A DNA stretch of 64,000 bases from Tenrec ecaudatus. Its lineage: Eukaryota; Chordata; Mammalia; Afrosoricida; Tenrecidae. The position numbers and the translations under genes were made by a program. Below, piece after piece: positions 46,601-56,489 of the stretch. The stretch covers positions 74,954,494-75,018,493 of the forward strand of contig NC_134535.1 of the NCBI RefSeq assembly GCF_050624435.1. Direction: 5' to 3'. The notes below the pieces were generated by a model. That model was not told the DNA's origin and ran no database searches. It worked only from the letters and a program-made list of their open reading frames with translations. The first letter of the stretch is position 1. Each line of letters begins with the position of its first letter.

Positions 46601-49600
46601 TAAATCTCCAAACCAAGGAACCAAATCATTTGGGGTGTTTGATAGTGTACTTATATAGCTTCTGTAGCTGCTTTTTTTTTGGGGGGGGGTGCCTCAGGGT
46701 ATGTTAAATATACAAGGAGGCTTTTCAATATTGGAGAATTCCATTATCTGTCAGTTCTGTTTTTCCAATAATTTTTTAAAGCTGCCTTGTATCTCTGCTT
46801 TTTATACAAGGTTACAATTTATTGATATCAGTGACAATAGTTGGCTTTGCATCCCTAATCATTGTTATAACACATGCGCCTTTTTTCCTTCCCATTTTTT
46901 TCCCATTCCTAATAACCAGTACTAAATTTTGGTCTCTTTATTTGCTTTTTGTTCGTTTTACACGAGTGAGATCGTATAATCTTTGTCTCATTAATTCATT
47001 TATTTTACTCAACATAATCAAGCTCTATTGATGATTAGTATGTACCAAGACTTCATTCCTTTTACTGGCTGAGTAGTATTACATTGTTTGTATGCACCAT
47101 GGCTTGTTTATCCATTCATCTATTGGTAGGCATTTAGGCTTCACATTTTGGTTATTATGAATAGTGTTGTAATGAACATTGGTGTGTCTTTTAAGATTCA
47201 CTACCTGAGCTCCAAAAAGGCTATACCATTTTTGCACTCCCACCAGTAATTGATAAGCATTCCAGTTTCTCCAAATCCTCACTCACAAATTTTTTTCTAT
47301 TTTGTTTTGATCTTGGTCCTTCTAGTGAGCATGTAATGGTGTCTCATTTTAGTTTTGATTTACATTATTGTTCTGGTGACTGAGGATGGTTGTTCATCTT
47401 TCCATATGTGTGGTCATTGGAAGGTCCTCTTTGAAATATTCGTCTTTAATCATTGGGTGTTCATACAACTGTTACCACAATCCATACATATATCCATTGT
47501 GTCAAGCACATTTGTACATATGTTGCCATCATTGTTTTCAAAACATTTTTTTCTTTTCCTTCTTGAGCCCTTGGTATTAACTCCTCATTTCCCACCGCTG
47601 TGTACCTCCCAACCCCATTTTTAGCACATTTTGTTATTTGGTGTCTTTATTATTAAAAATAATCATTTTATTTGGCTATCTTAACAACTCTTAAATTATT
47701 ACTTTCATATCTTATACCAACCTCTGTCTCCCTTTACCCATGTTTCTGTTCAACCTCTCCGGGTGGGGTTTATATGTTGATCATTCCAATCAGTTCTTCC
47801 TTCTCCCCTCACTTCCGCTTCCCCTCATGGCATTGCTGCTCCCATTATTGTTTTTGAGGGGGGGTTTATCTGTACCAGTGTACATGCTCCAGTCTAGCCA
47901 GATTTGTAAGGTAGAACTGGGGTCATGATGGAGAGGGGAGCATTAAAGACCTAGAGGAATGTTCAATGTTTCATCGGTGCTACACTGCACCATCATGTCA
48001 GGAAGGTGAGCATCAAAGAATGCTAGGTTATTAGAACAAAGTGTTCTTGCATTGAGGGAGGACTTGAGTAGAGACCCAATGTCTGTCTGCTACCTTGATA
48101 ATGTATAAATATAATGCATGCCTTTTTTTTTTTTTTTTTTTTACTTTCCTCCTGTCCCACTATCATGTCCCACCTTCATTCAGCTCTCAGTAATTCCTCT
48201 AAGCTACATTGCACTTGATCAAACCCCGCCAGGTATTCTACACCTTCCTGGTTGTTTCCCTTGTCCCTGAGATTGTTTGCTCCTCACTCCCTTTCTATCA
48301 CTCCCCCTCTCCCTTGTTCCCCCTGGTCCGTTTTCTCTGATTAGTTGTCTTTATTGTCCAAAGTTTTAGGTACTAGTTTGTTGTAGTTTCTGGTGATTCT
48401 GTACCAGTTGGTAGCTGTATTTTCTTTTTTTTTTTGTAACAACTTTGTTGTTTCACATTTGTACAAGGTTCTTCAAAAAGTTTGTGGGGAAAGCCTGTTA
48501 GGAAAAAAACTAAACCTGAATTTCAAAACATGTTTACATCTAAATGAACTCATACATACCTGTTATAACATATCTGAACAGGATTCATTTGAAGCATTTT
48601 CAAAAGGGTAAGACATCAGTTTGTAAAGTGCCTCAGAGCAACATGAATCTGCTAAAATGGAAGAAAAAAATGTCAGGTTTATGGTGGAGTATGGGTGGAT
48701 GATTTTGAAATCACAAATGCTCTGCCAAAAGTTATGGGGATAATGCCAAAAGTTTACAAATGGGTAACCATTCTAAGAAGAAATAAAAACTAGTGAAGAT
48801 AGTTAGCAATGCTCAACAAAATTCATTCCTGGTCTAAACTGAATAGGACCATTGATTAACAATAGCAAATACTAGACATTTCAGGTGGGTCAACTTACAC
48901 AATTTTGACTAAAAACTTAGTTCATCAAACTTTCTGCTCTATGGGTATCAAACTTATTGCACCCAGCATAGCTGCCGGCAAGAGTAAGGCTTTGAACATG
49001 TGAAACAAGTTAGATCGAGAATCCTGAGATGAAATGTGGCTTTACCAGTGCAATCCTAAAGACACACACAATTGCAACACAGGGTTTCCAAGACTAGATC
49101 TTTATGGGAGTGAAGACTCCATCTTTTTCCTTTCAAGAAGGGAGTAGTGGTTTCTAACTGACCTTACTTTTAGCATAACCCGCTCTGCTATTCAGGGCTC
49201 CCCAGAAGTACTCCAGTCAACAAAAGCAGACTAATCATGGCAAGTTTTATTGGAGATGCTCAAGGCCTTTAGTTTGTTGGCTTAACTGGAGGGCCTAGAA
49301 ACAACAATAACTTTATTATGAGTGTTTTGAGGAAATGAGCCAAAACGTTAATAGAAACATCCCACTCTCCAGAAAACCACCATAGTCCTTCACCACAATG
49401 AAAATGCTGCTCATACCTCTCATCTCAAGCAATTCAAGGATTTAGATGGGAAGGAATTTGACATCCACTTTAAGACCCCAATTTGGCATTTTCTGATACC
49501 TTTGTTGCATAAACTTTAAAAATCCTTAAAGGACAACTCTTTTTTTAAGCAGAAAGCGCAAAGTTTATTTAGCAAGGAAAGAAAAGCGCCTGAGGCAACA

Positions 49601-52054
49601 ATAAGTTGTTGCTCAATGAACTGTGTCTAGAGGGTTTTATCAGATGTAGGGTACTTGGTCTCTCTGTGTCTTCTGATTGTGAATGGACCAATAACAGGTC
49701 TGGTCCTATTTCTCAAGTGAAATCATGAGCCTAGTCATACTCTGTCCCTGACTGGGTTGGACAACTCATTTTTCTTCAGTTAATAGAACACGGGGGGAGG
49801 GGCACAAGGGATGAAATGAGCTGATACCAAGGGCTCAAGCAGAAGAAAATATTTTGAGAATGATGATGGCAACAAATGTACAATTGTGTTTGACACAATT
49901 GATGAATGTGTGGATTGTGATAGAGTTGTATCAGCTGGCAATAAAATTATTTTTAAAATATTGATAAAACACTGCATACTTCAAATCTGTCTAGGCCTGA
50001 ACTAAATGGCTATTGTCATCATCTATAAAAGTAGCTTAATCTTCACACTTAATATAAACAATAAAGCTTGTGATTTTTATTTTTTAGTTTTCATTTTTCC
50101 ATGAACCTGTGGCGGCCCCTTCATCTTAGATAATCCATTGTTGAAAAGCTAAGCCTGACTGCTACAAACGTTTTATTTGTGTATTTAGATCCTCAATGTA
50201 TTTTGAATTTATCTTTCGTATGATGTGAGGGATAGGTTGTTATATCAGGACCAGGTTGTTTAGATTATTGTAGCTGTATACATTCATTCCTCATGTACAT
50301 AAGTTAGGTTCTGAAGACCAGGTTGTTGTACAAAAATTATGTTATAAGAGAGTGGAGGATGACTGCCAAATTGCATTGTGCATAAACTGGCATATCACCG
50401 AAAGTTATGGTGACACCCAACTTTAACTGTCACAGGCAAATATTAACTCTTGTACCATGGTGTTTGTTACTATAGCTACATACATGGTTAATGCACAAAG
50501 TAGAAAGATTTTATGCTATTTAAGTACTAAATGTTGGTAAGAGGTGAGGCAGTAGGTATGCTTCCCTCTTTTACTTTTCTTCTTTTGACATTTTTTAAGT
50601 TAATTGTCAAGACTTCACCACTTTCATTTATTGCTGTTTTTTGTTTTGTCTTTAGTTCCATATTCAGACCTTTTTAAAAAAACGAATTAGTCTAATTTCT
50701 AATTTTAATCATTTATGGTCAATATATTTAAAACCATAAAACTTGCTGTCTGGCTTGAGATACAAACTTTCACTTAAAAATCCTATTTCCCTTAGTGGTT
50801 AGAGATAACCACTATTCTCAATTCAATATTTTAATGTCTACATCATGATGAATGGGTTTTTGTAGGTCTTTACTTCCTTAAATGATAACTTAGTGTTAAT
50901 AGTAAATTTATGATTTCATGTATAAGCTACCTTTATCCAAAACGGAAGATGCTTAGATTTATTTTTTAATTGGTGAAAATCTATGCTAAACTTAAGGTGT
51001 ATTCTCAACATGCAGCCTAAAAGTAGGGCTTAATTTAACATTTTCAAACTAATTTTTACACTTTAAATAGATGATGAACAACATGGGTGGTGATGAGGAT
51101 GTAGATTTACCAGAAGTAGATGGAGCAGATGATGTAAGTCTATTAATTCTTTTCTGTTTACTTTAATAGTAAGAAACAGTGTATTTATAAGTTGGTTTAC
51201 AGATTCAAGATTAATTTCCCCCGTGCTCCATTACTGTTTTTCCTTAAAAGAAAAGGTGGAGTTTAAAATTTGCCGTTTTCTGAGGTATGAGTATACCTAC
51301 TTTCAGAGGACTAGATTTCCAAAGAATCATTGTATAAAGATAACATATACCCAACCAGCTAAGAGCTAATTTAGCAGTTAATTTGATTTTGTCATTTTAG
51401 ATTAGAAAATTATATTGGTTTTATAGGAAGACTAAATTAGAGACTATAATATGTAAAACAGATATGAGAAGAAATAATAGTAGATCTCTTTCATGAAATT
51501 TTCCCCTCTAAATTCTGTGTTACCAACAACCGGAAAGTTGTTCAGTACACTTTGGGAAGTGCTTACTTGAACTAATTTAACAGTGAATGTGCATGCCACT
51601 GGTTATCAACTGAGCCTTTTTTTATTCCCCTCCCACTGAAGGTAGACTTGAGGGACACAGTTTCTTTCAAAATTCAAGGGATGGACTAAATTTTCACAAA
51701 AACATGTACCAGCTTGTACAGGAAGATAAATCCCCAACTCTACATTTTTTCGCCCTAAGTAAACCATGCTCTTAAATCCAGTGAATAAATTACTTCACAC
51801 TTGGTTTAACCATATGCCTTTGCTATGGTAATCAAAAGTACAGTGTTTCAACTTTAAAGTAAACTTTTCAATTGACAGGAATGTTTAGTCACTTTGGTAA
51901 CTTTTTTTTATCCCCTCTTGCAGGACTCACAAGACAGTGATGACGAAAGTAAGTGCGTTTGTTAAAAATATGTTTATGCAGCAGTGGTTCACATCAAAGA
52001 ATACATTTAATACTTATTATTTTCATTCTTTCAGAAATGCCAGATCTGGAGTAA
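28662..52054 (+). CDS. PTGES3: PTGES3 (p23 Hsp90 co-chaperone / cytosolic PGE synthase), 8 exons
   Basis: Coding parts are joined 28662-28663, 42887-43000, 43131-43200, 43566-43664, 44384-44473, 51071-51133, 51924-51948, 52035-52054. All introns are GT-AG and the phases agree, giving 160 codons plus TAA, the usual p23 length. The N-terminal CS/p23 beta-sandwich covers about residues 1-110 and the acidic tail about 110-160. Visible landmarks with human numbering are Tyr9, Trp106 in the NNWKDW segment, Ser113 in an acidic CK2-type context, and PEVD ending at Asp142, the known caspase cleavage site. p23 is a cytosolic co-chaperone that stabilises the ATP-bound closed Hsp90 dimer with client steroid receptors and telomerase; it has also been reported as a glutathione-dependent PGE2 synthase. 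I find no difference from human p23 as I recall it. No frameshift or premature stop is present. Confidence 0.97.
29822..29900 (-). mobile_element. Family T 3'-end fragment
   Basis: About 75 bp match the antisense 3' terminus, with several substitutions. Confidence 0.6.
30050..30236 (-). mobile_element. Family T 3'-end copy
   Basis: It starts TTTTACATTTTATTAGGGGC and ends in the C/T-rich 'ccctccctccccgc' region. Related AGACAT(A)TTACTT words on both sides look like a decayed target duplication. Confidence 0.75.
32510..32600 (+). mobile_element. AfroSINE head fragment
   Basis: It opens 'aggagccctggtaacatagtgg' and soon diverges. Confidence 0.5.
33000..33660 (+). mobile_element. Possible older LINE-end-like repeat
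   Basis: It contains a T/C-rich segment and a 'ttttaagactgttcacttag ... caaagtagggtgt' block recalling the 'ttttaagaccccag' block of other repeats here. No second clear copy is in the window, so this is tentative. Confidence 0.3.
33680..33842 (+). mobile_element. AfroSINE
   Basis: It has 'gaaggagaaagatgaggctt' and 'agggtcactgaattggatttg'. Confidence 0.65.
34095..34272 (+). mobile_element. AfroSINE, old
   Basis: It has 'ccttggtgtagtaattatg', 'aaaccaccatcggctcc' and 'gactcaatggcagcaag'. Confidence 0.65.
35507..35790 (+). mobile_element. Family T 3'-end copy
   Basis: It matches from 'ataaggatctacatataacc' to CCCCAAATAAAATGATTTT. Similar AAAATTAGYAAATYTC words flank it. Confidence 0.8.
35925..36080 (-). 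mobile_element. Family T 3'-end copy
   Basis: It begins TATCATTTTATTGGGGGCTC and is followed immediately by an old L1 end. Confidence 0.75.
36085..36330 (-). mobile_element. Old L1 3' end
   Basis: It starts with a T-run and 'gttttattgacgtatacctt', the antisense of an L1M-type 3' UTR. Confidence 0.6.
36788..37055. mobile_element. Palindromic MITE split by a family T copy
   Basis: The left part (36788-36861) starts TACTGTATATACTTGAGTATA; the right part (37011-37055) ends GCGTATATATGGTA, its imperfect reverse complement. The joined element would be about 120 bp. The class is uncertain (hAT or CMC/Chapaev type). Confidence 0.55.
36862..37010 (+). mobile_element. Family T short copy inside a palindromic MITE
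   Basis: It matches the 3' 140 bp and ends CCCCCAATAAAATGATTT. TGTGCTGAGA occurs on both sides as a target duplication; the flanking halves form one MITE. Confidence 0.8.
37100..37250 (+). mobile_element. AfroSINE, old
   Basis: It has 'ctaggagtatggttaaatg' and 'gtgcaacagggtcgccctgag'. Confidence 0.5.
37339..37385. mobile_element. Second partial copy of the palindromic MITE
   Basis: TACCGTATATACTCGTGTTATAAGC followed by TGAGGTTTCCAGCAC is a half-element of the same kind, 285 bp from the first. Confidence 0.5.
38393..38585 (-). mobile_element. Old L1 3' end
   Basis: It contains 'gttgacaataattcacattg' and 'tgtacaatcatcaccaca', as in mammalian L1M 3' UTRs. Confidence 0.55.
40150..40320 (-). 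mobile_element. AfroSINE, old
   Basis: It has 'tgctgtcgaccatgctgac', 'gtaggtttgaactgcc' and 'cttaaccatttgtactacca', in antisense order. Confidence 0.55.
42425..42712 (+). mobile_element. AfroSINE with an inverted internal duplication
   Basis: The head and middle read on plus (42425-42530). The middle is then repeated in reverse (42580-42645), and the 3' part resumes on plus (42652-42712). The arms at 42491-42506 and 42598-42613 are exact 16-bp reverse complements. Confidence 0.65.
42887..43000 (+). CDS. PTGES3: PTGES3 exon 2
   Basis: Acceptor ...CATTGTAG precedes 42887 and donor GTAAATTA follows 43000. The first base G completes the start codon. The exon encodes residues 2-38 (QPASAKWYDRRDYVFIEF and on to KSKLTF) and the first two bases of Ser39. 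Confidence 0.97.
43131..43200 (+). CDS. PTGES3: PTGES3 exon 3
   Basis: The acceptor ends TTTATAACAG and the donor is GTAAGTAG. The exon completes Ser39 and encodes CLGGSDNFKHLNEIDLFHCI plus DPN, residues 40-62. It is only 130 bp downstream of exon 2. Confidence 0.97.
43566..43664 (+). CDS. PTGES3: PTGES3 exon 4
   Basis: The acceptor is a T-rich tract ending TTTTTAG and the donor is GTAGGTTT. It has 99 bases and encodes residues 63-95 (from DSKHKRTDRSILCCLRKGES to TKERAK). Both borders are phase 0, so skipping it would keep the frame. Confidence 0.97.
44384..44473 (+). CDS. PTGES3: PTGES3 exon 5
   Basis: It has 90 bases and encodes residues 96-125 (from LNWLSVDFNNWKDWEDDSDE to DRFSE). It contains Trp106 and the start of the acidic region. 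The acceptor TTGGTCAATAG has a weak pyrimidine tract; the donor GTAAGTTC is strong. Both borders are phase 0. Confidence 0.96.
44690..44943 (-). mobile_element. Family T copy in PTGES3 intron 5
   Basis: A perfect 15-bp repeat TAACATTACTTTTTT flanks it at 44675-44689 and 44944-44958. It lies 217 bp downstream of exon 5. Confidence 0.88.
45125..45262 (+). mobile_element. AfroSINE, 5' part shortened
   Basis: It has 'aggaaacccacagggtcag' and 'gaatcaactcagtggcaatg'. Confidence 0.65.
45985..46120 (-). mobile_element. Old L1-like fragment
   Basis: 'gttcagtgccattaattacattc' followed by 'ttgtacaatttttcccc' is L1M-like. Confidence 0.4.
46126..46640 (+). mobile_element. Older dispersed repeat with a CATAATGCTCAAG head
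   Basis: The head CTTAAAAGAGCATAATGCTCAA also occurs at the start of the window (31-52). The later part ('ttttaagaccccag ... cagcaaactagag', 'ccatgaaaccacaatgctaaa') is matched by sequence around the 6-kb family T insertion. It may be a LINE 3' end of an older subfamily. Confidence 0.5.
46690..47440 (-). mobile_element. L1 LINE 3' fragment
   Basis: It contains 'gagtagtattacattgtttgtatgcacc', 'tttatccattcatctattgg', 'attatgaatagtgttgtaatgaac' and 'actcccaccagtaattgat', the antisense L1 end. It lies in intron 5. Confidence 0.8.
47447..48330 (-). mobile_element. Family T copy, divergent
   Basis: It keeps the family order from 'gttcatacaactgttaccacaatcc' to 'cagctctcagtaattcctctaagctacattgcacttgatc', with internal gaps and a pure T-run at 48123-48142. 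Confidence 0.7.
48123..48142. repeat. Poly(T) run
   Basis: It is a pure run of 20 T bases within the divergent family T copy in intron 5. Confidence 0.9.
48467..49525 (+). mobile_element. Mariner-like DNA transposon fossil
   Basis: The left end GGTTCTTCAAAAAGTTTGTG pairs with the reverse of the right end (GGATTTTTAAAGTTTATG read on minus) as decayed inverted repeats. A degraded HHNENAAHTSHLKQF segment near 49397-49440 corresponds to the mariner HHDNA.PHTS catalytic block. An AfroSINE is inserted at 49070-49200. There is no open frame. Confidence 0.6.
49070..49200 (-). mobile_element. AfroSINE inside the mariner fossil
   Basis: It has 'cagggtttccaagactagatc' through 'agcataacccgctctgctattcagggctcc' in antisense order. 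Confidence 0.65.
49790..49960 (+). mobile_element. Family T 3'-end copy
   Basis: It matches 'gagctgataccaagggctcaag' through GGCAATAAAATTATTTTT. Confidence 0.75.
51071..51133 (+). CDS. PTGES3: PTGES3 exon 6
   Basis: It has 63 bases in phase 0 at both ends and encodes residues 126-146 of the acidic tail, including PEVD-G (Asp142). The acceptor is CTTTAAATAG and the donor is GTAAGTCT. It lies 6.6 kb after exon 5. Confidence 0.97.
51924..51948 (+). CDS. PTGES3: PTGES3 exon 7 (25-nt microexon)
   Basis: The acceptor is TCCCCTCTTGCAG and the donor is GTAAGTGC. It encodes DSQDSDDE plus the first base of Lys155. It is very short, and its 25-nt length means that skipping would shift the frame. Confidence 0.95.
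52035..52054 (+). CDS. PTGES3: PTGES3 exon 8, coding part
   Basis: The acceptor is CATTCTTTCAG. It completes Lys155, then encodes MPDLE and the TAA stop at 52052-52054. The same exon carries the whole 3' UTR. Confidence 0.96.
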
Positions 52055-53175
52055 GAAATGTCACCGAGGTTTTGAGAAAGAAAAATAACTTCTACAAGAT
52101 TTCATAATTGAAATAATTCCTGATTGATAGCTCTAAAGGCAGATTCTGTATTTGCCTTCCTTAACCCATTTTCCAAACTGTTTGTTTTTTAAAGGCTTCA
52201 CTAAGGGTTGATAAGTACCATTGTATGGGGGCAGTTTTAAGTCAGCTAAGGCAATAACCTTATGCATGAACATTTCCCAGACTTCGTGAAGCTGTTGAGG
52301 TCTTAGGCAAATGATTCAGCAGTTGTAATAAATAAAACATTTCACCTGAGTCTCCTTTACTTCATAACATAGATACTGACATATGAGAGGAAGCTCTCAG
52401 CTTAGAGAAAGATAACTAAAATTTAGATTTTAGTACCTGAGTCAAAATGGCTGAAATAAATTGGCTGGCACCATAAACTGGTAACCTGCTGTTCCTCTGT
52501 TGTACCTTCAGGATTGTTCCACTAAAGTTTTGTTTTTCAAGAGATTTACTTCACATTGTATGTAAGTGATCGCTTGTCAGTGTTCCAAATGTATCTTAGC
52601 TAAACCTAGTGAACGCCATAATCTAGATGGTTTTTGAAGCCTATACATTTGGTATTATTTGACCCTTAAGCTTTTACATCTCTTAGCATGGAGGACGAAG
52701 GAAGGCTGTACATTGTTGCTTGAGAGCCTGTACATTTAGACCAAATTTGTATTTTCACTGTTAAGTATGGCAAATAAGTGAAAAAATCTTAATACACTAT
52801 TGGATTTTTTATTTTGTTTTTAATTCAGCTTGTACCAGGGCTGAAAACCTCAATTTGTGTTCATGATAGTGGGGATTTTTTTTTTAATATCTACATTCTT
52901 TCTAATAAACTGTTGGAAGACTTCTTGGCTGTCCTTTTAAGTGTCTGGTTTACTGTAATTTCCTGTATTACCATTTACTGGAATGGAGTTATATTTTTGA
53001 GGAAGAATTTGGGAGTATTCCTCTGTTTGAGAAGAGGTTTGTTGTAATGTTCACAGGACACCTTTTTAAAGTGGATCTGTAATGGGAAATTGTAGATGCA
53101 CTTTGCAGCAGTTGGAAAAGAAAGTTGTGATTTGATTGAAATAAAACTGTTGTCCTCCTAAATCTTTGAGCCTTG
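52055..53175 (+). other. PTGES3: PTGES3 3' UTR with several poly(A) signals
   Basis: The sequence is repeat-free from the stop codon to about 53.2 kb. AATAAA occurs at 52327-52332 (overlapping a second at 52331-52336), at 52904-52909, and at 53140-53145, which is followed by a GT-rich stretch and is the likely distal site. Several 3' ends are therefore possible. The end coordinate is approximate. Confidence 0.8.
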
Positions 53176-53429
53176 TACATCTTAGCACTTTTATTCCCTC
53201 TAGTTTTGGTAAATTTTTTTTAGAAAATGTATTTTTTGTATAGAAAAATGACTTGCATTTTAGCATATCTTCATGTCAGAAAGCTATTATAGACCTGGCA
53301 GTTTGATATTTTGGGGATACCAAGATTCAGTATTTGAGAGATTGCTGTGCTCAGAGCTCACAGGATAGGCCGAGACAAACACACTTGACAGAAGGGAAAT
53401 ACAATTGTAGGCATGTGTTACAGAGATTA

Positions 53430-53515
53430 AGCATAATGCCCTAAAGTCAGTTCTAACTTGGTGATCCTGTACGGAGTTTCTGAGGCAGTAAACTTCATTC
53501 CTCCCTCCCAAGGTT
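53430..53515 (-). mobile_element. AfroSINE fragment (weak)
   Basis: 'cagttctaacttggtgatcc' followed by 'gagtttctgaggcagtaaac' recalls the antisense SINE body. The PTGES3 poly(A) site lies about 270 bp before it. Confidence 0.4.
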
Positions 53516-53831
53516 TAATCTTGAAAATATGCCAAAAGAAAGTAACTGATACATACTTTTAGGTTTAGGGAGAAATAATACAAAACATTAATTGTGAATC
53601 ATCCCTGAAAGATTTGTTAGGGACTGCGTTAAATAGCTAATAAGCATGTAGCATTAAGAAAGTATAGCTTAATGGATTTTGCCATTTCTGGAAACATTTG
53701 GTGTCAACAAGTGACTTCATTTATTGCTTAGGTAGCAAGCTTTGTGCCTGGTTTAAACAGATTTAGAACTAAGGTTGAATGTCCCTACCACAAGCATGTA
53801 GGGCATTTCCTCTTACCATTAAATCCCTTTT

Positions 53832-54015
53832 TTAATCGTTTTACTAGGGGCTCATACAACTATTATTGCAATCCATACATCAATTGTGTAAAGCACATTT
53901 GTACATTCATTGCCTTCAGCATTCTCAAAACATTCACTCTCAGCTCAAGCCCCTGGCATCAGTTCATTTTTCCCTTCTCCCCGCTCCCCCATCTCTGCTG
54001 AACCCTTGATCTCTT
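53832..54015 (-). mobile_element. Family T 3'-end copy downstream of PTGES3
   Basis: It starts TTTTTAATCGTTTTACTAGGG and ends near 'gaacccttgat'. Confidence 0.75.
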
Positions 54016-54019
54016 GATG

Positions 54020-55230
54020 TGAATAGTCAATACAGTAAATGTATTTCAGAATTACTATCCATATAATGGATAATGTTTGTGCATCTGCAGATTGGGGAGT
54101 AAAATATTGTAATAATTCCCTAGTGTGATCAGATTAGGTTCATTTGTAAGTGGTCGAATTGGGCTTTGTGACAGCCCACTAAAGATGGCCCCATTCTTGA
54201 CAACACTAGAGAATCCTAAAAATAACCAAATTGTGTCATTGCTTACCCAATTGTATTATGAAACTGGATAATTTAACTGTTCATGTGAAGAGCTTTCTCA
54301 GAATTCTTAAATTTTCAGTCAATTAACTCATTTCCATATGCCAGCAAAACATTTTATGGCCCTATCATGATCATAACGTTAAAGCTGCTAACAAGTATGG
54401 TTCTTGGTATCTTTTACAACCATTACCTTTTTTTGTTCTCACCCCTATACCTCTGATTTGTTAAATCAGATATTCTTAAACTTACATTAATCAAAGGCCT
54501 AGGGGCTGAACCTGCTCACCTTTCAGTAACCTGGTTTGTAACCATTGTGCCACCAGAACAAGGTATTAAGAGTACTTGGGGCCCAACTTTCAGTTTTAGT
54601 TGGTCCACCTAAGGCACAAGAAATTGGAATATAACAGAAATGTGTTCCTTGGCTCTCATGGCATCAATCTTAACTGGGGAACAACTCCAGAGCAGAGCTG
54701 AATCTCAGAGGGCAAGAAGTTAGCTCAACCTGGTTTACAGCCCTCAAGGTGATTCCGCTCTAGAAACTAGGTTATGATTCCATTGACCCTACTGGATTAG
54801 TGACGCAGTGAAGGAATCAGTCCATCAGGAAGAATCAAATACAGCTATAAACAAACAACCTTGGTTAAACAAAGTTAATTCATGTAGACTTGTATGCTGA
54901 TTCCCACCTTGAAGTGTTGGGAAGGGAGAAGATCTAGGCTGTGGAGTGACTGGAATAAGCCGCCTCCATTCTCAGAGGACAGCCTTTGCTACCCTGGAAG
55001 AATGAGCAGCCGCAGGGATAGGTACGACTTGCTGAAACTCTACTCTGACAATGCAGTTTGCCGTTTTCTTAAAATAAGTCCCTATGATTGCTCTGTGTCC
55101 TTGGACATCTGGGTGCATTTGGGGTGGCCATAACTCAGTTGTCAAAACAGCTGATGCCTCCTTGTTGAATTTAACTGGCCCAGTAGATCTCTTTGGAACC
55201 TACTATAAGTCAGAATTGACAGAAAAAGAT
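54020..55230. other. Intergenic sequence downstream of PTGES3, no gene recognised
   Basis: It is mostly unique. A weak antisense AfroSINE head may lie at 54480-54560. A moderately GC-rich stretch at 54890-55140 has no convincing frame. Confidence 0.45.
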
Positions 55231-55231
55231 G

Positions 55232-55425
55232 GGGGGGCTCTGATGGTTTAGTGGTTGGGCTGCCAACCACAAGGTTCACAGTTCAAAACCAGCCTCTGAA
55301 GGAGAAACGAGGCTTTCTCTCTGCTGTAAACAGTTTCAGAAACCCACAGGGCAGTTCAGTTCTACCCTTCCTTGTAGGTTCACTGTGAGTCAATTGATGG
55401 CAGTGAGTTGATTCAGTCTAATGGT
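55232..55425 (+). mobile_element. AfroSINE
   Basis: It is near full length: 'ggtttagtggttgggctgcc', 'gaggctttctctctgctgta', 'aacccacagggcagttc'. A second head-like piece follows at 55425-55465. Confidence 0.82.
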
Positions 55426-55774
55426 GGATTATACATTGGCCTGCTAACTGTAAAGCCTGAGTGGACTGAGTTGGTTTTGGTAATCAGGATAAAAAGTTCA
55501 TTGCAGAGAAAACTTGTCCGTAGTCATCCTTTGATCACAAGAGATGTTTATGAACACTTTTGAACTTAAACCCTAGTGGCAGTACTGTCTTAATTTGTCC
55601 GTATATAATACTACCTTCGTACACTAACTTACTATTGCTATTAAACTCCTGAGAAACTGAAATTTTTATTACATTCAAACAGCCTTATATAACTTGGTGG
55701 TGATTGATTTGAATAGTGCAGATTTGGGTGATTCTTGATCTGGTCACTGAAAATCCACCAGCATTAGATGATGG

Positions 55775-55960
55775 GAGGGACTCAGGTGGTACAGTGGGTT
55801 AAACATGGGACAATTAGCAGCCCAGCTGCTCTGTGGGACAAAAAGGAGCCAGGCTGTTTCCTTAGCTTTATAGCCTCAGGAACCCAGTGGAACCAGGTCT
55901 CTGCCCTATGGTGTCACTGTGAGGTTGGAGTCAACTTGACAAGTAGTGGGTGTGGAGTTT
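55775..55960 (+). mobile_element. AfroSINE, divergent
   Basis: It has 'ggtggtacagtgggttaaac' and 'cctatggtgtcactgtgagg'. Confidence 0.7.
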
Positions 55961-56329
55961 AAGATGATAATGCAGTGTCCTTCCAAAGATAGAAAACTAC
56001 ATGTGTTAAAAATTTGGCCTTATTAAAATTTTATGTAAGTTTTAAAAGGTAATAGAAGAAAACCACATTTGAAGGACAGTCATAAGCCACATTTTTTAAT
56101 GATAAAAGGAATAGACATTTTACTTTTAAATGTTAGTGACCAGTAAGCACGAAAAGATAGCATCCTAGTACCAATTAGGGAACTGCAACTTGAATCAATG
56201 AAATTTCATTATATAAAAGTTTTGCCAGGATACTGGGAAATTAATAAATTAGTAAGGGTGCTTTTAGAAGGTAGGACTCATTTAAATGTACATTTTATTT
56301 CTCAGACTTATGAAAATATTATGATATAT

Positions 56330-56485
56330 ACAAGAAGCCCTGGTAGTGCTGTAAGCATTGGACTCCTACCCACAAGGTCAACTTCCCTGGGAGAAAAATG
56401 AGGCTAGCTAATCGGGCAAAGATTTACAGAGTTGGAACTTTATAGGGTTCTTATGAGTCCTAATCAACTCAATGGATACACAAGG
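56330..56485 (+). mobile_element. AfroSINE
   Basis: It has 'gaagccctggtagtgctg', 'gggagaaaaatgaggctag' and 'aatcaactcaatgg'. Confidence 0.72.
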
Positions 56486-56489
56486 ATGT

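Larger units (their letters stand above)
44474..51070 (+). other. PTGES3: PTGES3 intron 5 (6.6 kb)
   Basis: It is bounded by GTAAGTTC and TAAATAG. It is filled by family T copies, an L1 end, an older dispersed repeat and a mariner fossil. The last kilobase (about 50.0-51.07 kb) shows nothing I can name. Confidence 0.9.
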
